This document shows, one piece after another, positions 5,496 to 10,676 of a stretch of DNA of 10,676 bases. This stretch comes from Nitrospirota bacterium (GTDB taxonomy: Bacteria; Nitrospinota_A; UBA7883; JACRGQ01). Below the pieces are notes generated by a model. It was not told the origin of the DNA, searched no databases, and saw only the letters and a list, made by a program, of their open reading frames with translations. The DNA lies in NCBI GenBank assembly GCA_024275775.1, contig JAJRYM010000111.1, forward strand, positions 1 to 10,676, in the 5' to 3' direction. A program made the translations under genes and the position numbers. The stretch's first letter is position 1; every line of letters begins with the position of its first letter.

Positions 5496-6731
5496 TTATG
5501 CATCAAAACGTTTGACGATTACAACAGAATTTATTCCGAGCATTCCAAAAGCGTTATTTAGAATAAAATCAATGTTTTTCTTGGGGAAAGGCGTGTCGAT
5601 TATCATGTTTTTAATGTCGCAGTCGGGGTCGGGATTTTCAAGATTAATAGTTGGATGCACCAGCCCGTCTTCGAAAGAAGGAAGATTGCCGGCCAGTTCC
5701 AGAGCGCCGGCCGACCCCATGGCGTGCCCGATGAGGCTTTTGGTATTGTTGACGCAGGTATCGTCGCACTGGGCGAAGATGCTGTTTATGGCCGCGCATT
5801 CCTGCTGGTCGCCAAGCTGTGTGCCTGTTCCATGCGTGCTGATGATATCTATATCGTCCGGTTCTATTCCGGCGCGGCGGAGGGCCAGCTCCATACATTC
5901 GGCCTGGCGTTTCGGTTCGGGAAGCACGAAGTCGGATGCGTCCGAGTTAGATGCGTGGCCGACCACTTCGCCGTAAATTTTCGCCGACCGCGCCAGCGCG
6001 TCTTCCAGCCGTTCCAGCGCGAAAACACATCCGCCTTCCGAGATTACTATTCCGTTGCGGTCGGCCGCGAAAGGCCTGCTGGCTTTCGCAGGCTCTTCGT
6101 TATGCGCCAGAGCGTTCTGCGCCCGGAAAGAGGCGAAAATTCCGAACGTATGAATACTTTCCGACACGCCCCCAGCCAAGGCAAGGTCGCATTCGTCAAG
6201 GCGGAGCATCTGAGCCCCGTGAACAAGGCCGAGGTTGCCCGCGGCGCAGGCGGCGCCGATGCAGAGATGCGGGCCGGTGATGCCCATGTTAAGCGTTACT
6301 TCTCCTGCCGGGGCGTTCGCCACCGTTCTGGGGTTGTGGTGATGCGTCCAAAACTTCGTGTCGTAGTTAAATTGGCTTATCTTATAGACCTCGTTTTCCG
6401 TTTCAACGTTTCCATGCTCGGTTATTCCGAGATAAACGCCCACGCGGTCTCTTCCGGCGTCCTCCACCGTCAGGCCGGCGTCTTTCACAGCTTCCTGCGC
6501 GCAGTAGATGCCTATGGAACCGGCTCTAGTTCCTCTGCGGACGGCCTTTTTCTTCTGGTATCTCAGGTCGTCGAAATCGCATACGCCTGCAATCAGTTCG
6601 CCCATGTATCTGGTTTCAAACTTTGCGACGCCAGATTTTCCCTCAAGAAGAGCCTTGCGGAATTCGGGCAGACTGTTACCGTTAGGCGCCGTAAGCCCGA
6701 TGCCGGTTATAACGATTCTGGAATTGTGCAC
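5496..6731 (-). CDS. FabF-like beta-ketoacyl-ACP synthase (KAS II type)
   Basis: Thiolase-fold condensing enzyme of 411 residues from a GTG start, expected to elongate an acyl chain with malonyl-ACP by decarboxylative Claisen condensation. The full catalytic triad is visible: Cys162 in GAACAAGN, His300 in STHGTGTQLGD, and His336 in NNTKSLIGHAMGSAG, so it is a real ketosynthase and not a chain-length factor. The C-terminal glycine-rich loop reads NNAFGMLGIN where FabF usually has a FGFGG-N pattern, so the acyl pocket may differ. The open frame extends to an ATG at 6794, but AAGGA lies 7 nt before the GTG at 6731, where homology also begins (V-H-N-S-R-I-V-I-T-G). It is followed by the ACP gene, its likely partner, and preceded by oleD at 87 nt. 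It may provide the acyl chains used by OleA. Confidence 0.88.
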   Translation of the reverse strand: MHNSRIVITGIGLTAPNGNSLPEFRKALLEGKSGVAKFETRYMGELIAGVCDFDDLRYQKKKAVRRGTRAGSIGIYCAQEAVKDAGLTVEDAGRDRVGVYLGITEHGNVETENEVYKISQFNYDTKFWTHHHNPRTVANAPAGEVTLNMGITGPHLCIGAACAAGNLGLVHGAQMLRLDECDLALAGGVSESIHTFGIFASFRAQNALAHNEEPAKASRPFAADRNGIVISEGGCVFALERLEDALARSAKIYGEVVGHASNSDASDFVLPEPKRQAECMELALRRAGIEPDDIDIISTHGTGTQLGDQQECAAINSIFAQCDDTCVNNTKSLIGHAMGSAGALELAGNLPSFEDGLVHPTINLENPDPDCDIKNMIIDTPFPKKNIDFILNNAFGMLGINSVVIVKRFDA

Positions 6732-6738
6732 TTCAGGT

Positions 6739-6743
6739 TCCTT
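6739..6743 (-). promoter_or_regulatory. Shine-Dalgarno selecting the ketosynthase GTG start
   Basis: AAGGA on the minus strand lies 7 nt before the GTG at 6731. The upstream ATG at 6794 has no comparable site, and the extra 21 residues do not look like ketosynthase sequence. This sets the start at 6731. Confidence 0.55.
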
Positions 6744-6818
6744 ATAAATGTGTAATTGGAAAAAGCATATCAAAAAATCGGCTGACGTTCCCATGAATCG
6801 ATAATTGGAGAAATAAAC

Positions 6819-7811
6819 TCATCGGACGCGATAGCTTTCAAACAGTCTTTTCATGCCTTCAGCGGAATCGACGGCCGGGCGGTATCCCAGCTCCCGACGC
6901 GCTTTCTCTATGGAATAGGTGTGCGATTTTGCGAGCTGGGAGGCAAGGAAGCGGGTCATCCTCGGTTCGGATTTCAGGTCTAAAAGTTTGTATATCATTT
7001 CCAGCGCGAATCCCGCGCGGTAGGCCGCCGAGAAGGAGACCATCTGCTTAACCGGGTAGAGGTTGAATCCCGACAGAAGGCTGTTTATCCAGTCCCAGCA
7101 GTTCACCGGCTCCCCCTGCGTAACGAAGTAGATGGAGCCGGCCGCAGGCGCGCCTTCCTCAAGCCGCTCCGCCGCCAGCAGGTGCGCGTCGGCGGCGTTG
7201 TCTATATAAACCATGTCAATCATGTTTTGCCCGTCACCGACTATCTTGATGTTTCCTTTTCTCGCCCTGTTTACCAAGCGAGGTATCAGGTTTGTGTCGC
7301 CAGGGCCCCAGATTAGATGCGGTCTCAGGCATACCGTGCGCAGACCTTTTCGGCCGTTCGCCTCCCGCACTTCCTTTTCGGCCCGGGCTTTCGTTTCCGG
7401 GTAGTAGGCAAGAAAAGAGGATGGGTAGGGAGCCGTTTCATCGATGTTGAGCTGATCCGTGCCGTCATAGACGACGCTGGGCGAGCTTGTGTAAACCAGC
7501 TTGCCGATTCCGTTGCTCATGCAGGCTTCCATTACGTTGCGGGTTCCAATGACGTTCGTTTTGAAAAAATCCTTCCACTTCCCCCAGATGGAGGTCAGGG
7601 CGGCTGTATGGAAAACCACGTCTATTCCAAAACAGGCGGCGTGAACGGTTGTGCGGTCGGCAATATCGCCTCTTACGACCTCCACGCCCTTTTCCCGCAG
7701 GTCGGCATGCTCTCTCCTGCAGAGGATTCTTACGGGATGTCCTTTCTCGAGCAGTTTCGCGACGATTGCCCGGCCGAGGAAACCGCCGCCGCCGGTAACG
7801 AGAGCTTTCAT
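6819..7811 (-). CDS. oleD: OleD, NAD(P)H-dependent 2-alkyl-3-oxoacid reductase
   Basis: Extended short-chain dehydrogenase of 330 residues. In the Ole pathway OleD reduces the 2-alkyl-3-ketoalkanoic acid made by OleA to the 2-alkyl-3-hydroxyacid. The N-terminal Rossmann motif is TGGGGFLG (residues 6-13; glycines 7, 10 and 13). The active site shows YTSS near 107-110 and Tyr137-x3-Lys141 (YPETK). The ATG at 7811 overlaps the TAA of the oleBC gene by one base (TAATG), with GGAG 8 nt upstream, so translation is coupled. The same fold occurs in 3-beta-hydroxysteroid dehydrogenases and sugar epimerases. Position straight after oleBC, with oleA upstream, is what makes OleD the best call. Confidence 0.92.
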   Translation of the reverse strand: MKALVTGGGGFLGRAIVAKLLEKGHPVRILCRREHADLREKGVEVVRGDIADRTTVHAACFGIDVVFHTAALTSIWGKWKDFFKTNVIGTRNVMEACMSNGIGKLVYTSSPSVVYDGTDQLNIDETAPYPSSFLAYYPETKARAEKEVREANGRKGLRTVCLRPHLIWGPGDTNLIPRLVNRARKGNIKIVGDGQNMIDMVYIDNAADAHLLAAERLEEGAPAAGSIYFVTQGEPVNCWDWINSLLSGFNLYPVKQMVSFSAAYRAGFALEMIYKLLDLKSEPRMTRFLASQLAKSHTYSIEKARRELGYRPAVDSAEGMKRLFESYRVR

Positions 7812-10357
7812 TATTTCGGCTCCGTTCGGGGGAGCTTATCCTCCGCCCACACTTTCAGTTTTTCACGGAAAATCTTGGCGTTGTGGCGTATATCCGTTGG
7901 GAATTCCTTGTGAAACATAAGCTCCCTTATGCCTGCCGTAATCCGGTTTTCTGCGCCAAGTTCAAGAATTTCATCTTTAATTTTTCGCTTATCGGAAAAA
8001 TCCTCGCCTTTTTTAAGCTCGACGATGATTACCGGCCTCTGGTTAGGACGGTCGCCCAAGCCGACAAGGGCTGTGCGGAACACGGCTGGGTGGGCGTTGA
8101 AGACCGCTTCGCAACAGACGGAGTACAGATTGCCGTTTTTCGTGACGACTCTGTGGTCTTTCCTTCCGCAGAACCAGACCCTTCCTTTATCATCGAAATA
8201 GCCGATATCTCCCATGCGGTGCCAGACCTCTTTGCCGTCCCGAATTTTTGCCAGCAGGTTTTTTTCGGGCAGGCCGTAATAGGCGGGCGAGACCATATCT
8301 CCCCGCACGACGATTTCTCCGATTTCACCTGTTTTCAGCGGAAGGTTTCCATCCCATTCCGATATGGCATCATCCGAAAGCCGAATGATTTTTATATCCG
8401 CTCCCTTTACAGGCCTGCCTACGCAGATTCCTTTGCCTTGCGCTGTGAGCGCAGCGGTTTCTTTCAGCGCTTCTCCGCCTGTCATGTCGGCTATCGGTAA
8501 GGCCTCGGTCGCGCCATACGGCGTATGTGTTTCGCCGTTTTCAGGCAGGATGCCGGTTAAAAGGCGGTGATGAATATCTTTTGAAACCGGCGCTCCGGCC
8601 ATAAGAACTCTCGTAAGGGAGGGGAGGGCGACATTGTTTTCGACGCACCATGCCGACACACTTTCCCATATCGCCGGGGAACCGAAGGTGAACGTCACAG
8701 CCTGCTCGTTAACGGCATTGACGATATTGGAGGGATTAACTTTCGCAGGGCGGGTCGGGTCCATATCGGGTATAACGGATTTCATCCCCAAAGCCACGGC
8801 AAAGAGGGCGAATAGCGGAAAAGCCGAAAGGTCGACGTCGTTATCCGTAACGGAATAATTTTCCCTGATAACCTCAAGCTGGGTGTTGAACATCCCGTGG
8901 GTATAAACGACCCCCTTCGGGGTTCCAGTAGAGCCGGTGGTGAAAATGATGGCGGCGGTATCGTTTTTTTCAACGAAAACCGGACTGAAATCATCGGCTC
9001 CCTTTTCAAGCAGGTCGCCGTAGGTTTCTCCTCCCCATAAGAATTTCCTGCCTATAGTTACCAGTTTATCAATAGATTGAAACTCTTTTTTAAAGAAGAG
9101 TCTCATTATGTGAGCTTGCGTTATCCCGATGAAGGCGGAGCATTCCACCTGCTTGACGCAGTTTACAAGGCTGGTAATGCCCATTCCGGGGTCTATGAAA
9201 ACCGGCACTGCGCCCGCCTTGAAAAGTGCAAAGGTAGCCACAACGAACGGTATCCCCGGACGTATCATAACCAGCGCGCGGGTGCCGTGCGATATGCCCA
9301 TGCGGCTGAAACCGTTCGCGAGGCGGTTCGATTTCCGTTCCAGCTCCTCAAAGGTTATGCCGGTGTATTTTTCGCCGTTTTGATGAACCACTGCGGTTTT
9401 CTTCGGGCTCTTTTCCGCTTCTCTGCTGAACGGAACCGCGATGTTCCAGTTTTTTCCGGCCTGCCGGTTTTTTTCAAGGAAATCCAGCATGAGGGGGAGA
9501 ATCTTTTCGTGCGCGTCTTCCACCACAAAATGCCCCGCATCCTCCAGCCTGTGCAGTTCGGCGGACGGGAAAATTTCAGTCCACCTTTTCAGGAAATGTT
9601 CGTTAAAGCAGAAATCCTTCATTCCCCATATTATCTGCGCCGGTATATGGCGGAGCAGGGGCAGTTTTTCTTCTATCGATTTTATAAGCTCCCATGTGCG
9701 GTGGGATTTTTTCATCGGAATATCGCGTACAAATCGGTGAATCGCTATCCTGTCGTACCAGGAACGGTAAGGGAAGAGATAGCCGTATCGAACATCATCG
9801 GTGAATCTTTCGGGCATGTTTGTTCCGTAATTAAGCCGGACGGCCGGCCCCACGAACCCGTTCAGCCCCCGGATTATAAATTCGCCCAAGAGAGGGGTTT
9901 TGCAGAGGTTGATGGAAGGCGGAATTTTTGATGAAAGAAAAGCCGCCGTATTGAAAATAACGAGCCGCTTTATTTTTTCGGGATGGTTCACGGCGTACCC
10001 CATGCCGATTGAACCGCCCCAGTCGTGCATGACGAGGGTAATATCGTCGAGACCGAGATGCTCGATAAGCTTTTCGAGATTGCTTATGTGGTTTTGCAGG
10101 CGATAATCGTAATCCTGCGGTTTGGATGAAAGCCCGCACCCGATATGGTCGGGCGTTATCACCCTGTATCTGTCTCTCAGCCCCAGAATCAGTTTGCGGT
10201 AGTAAAAAGACCACGTAGGGTTGCCGTGAAGCATTAGAACCGTCTGGCCTTCGCCTTCATCCAGATAGCTCATCCGGTTGGAGCCGAGTTCGAGGGATTT
10301 CGGTTCGAAAGGGTATTCTTCCGCCAGCCGTTCAAAACCTTCCGGAGGTTTTACCAT
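7811..10357 (-). CDS. oleBC: OleBC fusion: beta-lactone decarboxylase plus beta-lactone synthetase
   Basis: 848-residue bifunctional protein. Residues about 1-300 are an alpha/beta hydrolase of the haloalkane dehalogenase-like OleB type: HGNPTW (44-49), nucleophile Asp112 in MHDWGG, an acid in WGMKD (Asp248) and His276 in DAGHF. OleB splits the cis-beta-lactone to a cis-olefin and CO2. Residues about 305-848 are an ANL-superfamily enzyme of the OleC type: the P-loop TTGSTGTPKG (473-482), YGATE (614-618), GD (716-717), GRKDHR (731-736) and the C-terminal lysine K828 in HNAKIF. OleC uses ATP to turn the beta-hydroxy acid into the beta-lactone. Joining them puts lactone maker and lactone breaker in one chain. 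The ATG at 10357 overlaps the end of oleA by 7 nt (ATGGTAA), with GGAG 4 nt upstream. Natural OleB-OleC fusions are known, notably in some Actinobacteria. No frameshift or missing motif is seen. Confidence 0.93.
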   Translation of the reverse strand: MVKPPEGFERLAEEYPFEPKSLELGSNRMSYLDEGEGQTVLMLHGNPTWSFYYRKLILGLRDRYRVITPDHIGCGLSSKPQDYDYRLQNHISNLEKLIEHLGLDDITLVMHDWGGSIGMGYAVNHPEKIKRLVIFNTAAFLSSKIPPSINLCKTPLLGEFIIRGLNGFVGPAVRLNYGTNMPERFTDDVRYGYLFPYRSWYDRIAIHRFVRDIPMKKSHRTWELIKSIEEKLPLLRHIPAQIIWGMKDFCFNEHFLKRWTEIFPSAELHRLEDAGHFVVEDAHEKILPLMLDFLEKNRQAGKNWNIAVPFSREAEKSPKKTAVVHQNGEKYTGITFEELERKSNRLANGFSRMGISHGTRALVMIRPGIPFVVATFALFKAGAVPVFIDPGMGITSLVNCVKQVECSAFIGITQAHIMRLFFKKEFQSIDKLVTIGRKFLWGGETYGDLLEKGADDFSPVFVEKNDTAAIIFTTGSTGTPKGVVYTHGMFNTQLEVIRENYSVTDNDVDLSAFPLFALFAVALGMKSVIPDMDPTRPAKVNPSNIVNAVNEQAVTFTFGSPAIWESVSAWCVENNVALPSLTRVLMAGAPVSKDIHHRLLTGILPENGETHTPYGATEALPIADMTGGEALKETAALTAQGKGICVGRPVKGADIKIIRLSDDAISEWDGNLPLKTGEIGEIVVRGDMVSPAYYGLPEKNLLAKIRDGKEVWHRMGDIGYFDDKGRVWFCGRKDHRVVTKNGNLYSVCCEAVFNAHPAVFRTALVGLGDRPNQRPVIIVELKKGEDFSDKRKIKDEILELGAENRITAGIRELMFHKEFPTDIRHNAKIFREKLKVWAEDKLPRTEPK

Positions 10358-10676
10358 TCAACTCCCAGCATCACACAGTTGAGGCCGGAGCCGATTCCCA
10401 GCAGGGCAAGCCGGTCGTTTCTTTTAACGACGCCTTCTTCGATTCCCAAAGCGAGTGTAACCGGCAGAGCGGCCGAGCCGGTGTTGCCGAGAAACTCGAC
10501 AGTGGAAAAATCCAGCGAAGTATTTAATCCGATTTTTTCGTAAAGAATTCTTTTATGCGCGGCCCCTACCTGATGCGTGAAAGAGCGGTCGATATCGCCG
10601 TTTTCCCAGCCAAGCTCTTTTTTGAGGAGAGGGAAAGTTCTTTCCGCCAGTCCACAGCCGGCGTGCAGAAGCTCTT
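10351..10676 (-). CDS. oleA: OleA, head-to-head acyl-CoA condensing thiolase (C-terminal part)
   Basis: Only the last 107 complete codons lie in the window; the N-terminus and the active-site cysteine are beyond the right edge. The end is clear: TAA at 10353-10351, just after the C-terminal LGVEW. Two of the three KAS III/OleA catalytic residues are visible: His in THQVGAAHK (codon 10575-10573) and Asn in LGNTGSAALP (codon 10485-10483). The tail NDRLALLGIGSGLNC also fits the family. OleA condenses two fatty acyl-CoAs in a non-decarboxylative Claisen reaction to a 2-alkyl-3-ketoalkanoic acid. A FabH-type enzyme would look similar here, but the immediate oleBC-oleD context settles the call. Its stop overlaps the oleBC start, so the genes form one operon. 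Confidence 0.9.
   Translation of the reverse strand, partial: ELLHAGCGLAERTFPLLKKELGWENGDIDRSFTHQVGAAHKRILYEKIGLNTSLDFSTVEFLGNTGSAALPVTLALGIEEGVVKRNDRLALLGIGSGLNCVMLGVEW

Noticed and set aside
5655..6755. 366-codon plus-strand open frame
   Set aside because: It is antisense to the ketosynthase, whose catalytic residues are all intact, and no domain is visible.
9077..9931. 284-codon plus-strand open frame
   Set aside because: It is antisense to the OleBC fusion and is low-complexity shadow coding.

Overview
This window holds most of one minus-strand gene cluster, read right to left. It joins a head-to-head olefin (Ole) pathway to a small type II fatty-acid or polyketide-style module. In transcription order it runs: oleA (C-terminal part only, cut by the window edge), an oleB-oleC fusion, oleD, a FabF-like ketosynthase, an acyl carrier protein, two consecutive FAD-dependent phytoene-desaturase/carotenoid-isomerase-like oxidoreductases, a FabG-like ketoreductase, a repeat-filled spacer, and a FabI-like enoyl-ACP reductase. 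No plus-strand gene is convincing.

Layout. 10676-6819 is the olefin block (oleA, oleBC, oleD), packed with stop/start overlaps of 7 and 1 nt. 6731-5153 is the ketosynthase plus ACP. 5122-2263 is the FAD-enzyme pair. 2270-1533 is fabG, overlapping the second FAD gene by 8 nt. 1532-955 is non-coding, with REP-like palindromes, a 70-bp tandem repeat and repeated copies of the fabI translation start. 954-151 is fabI. 150-1 is non-coding and carries inverted or diverged copies of the same dispersed repeats.

How the genes could work together (inference). The ketosynthase, ACP, FabG and FabI could build or modify a dedicated acyl chain, and the two FAD enzymes could desaturate, saturate or isomerise it. 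OleA would then condense two activated acyl chains head to head, OleD would reduce the beta-keto acid, the OleC half would form a beta-lactone with ATP, and the OleB half would decarboxylate it to a cis-olefin. No dehydratase, acyltransferase or phosphopantetheinyl transferase is visible, so the module is incomplete here. ACP, ketosynthase, FabG and CrtI-like enzymes together recall gene sets proposed for unusual lipids such as ladderanes in anammox bacteria, but the product cannot be read from the sequence.

Organism. Intermediate GC, many Shine-Dalgarno-led starts, and repeats built around ATTGCGAGCGAAGCGCGGCAAT (which give spurious 'CHCERSAAISL'/'VIASEARQS' translations) suggest a bacterium, perhaps of the Desulfobacterota, Nitrospirota or Planctomycetota type. 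This assignment is weak.
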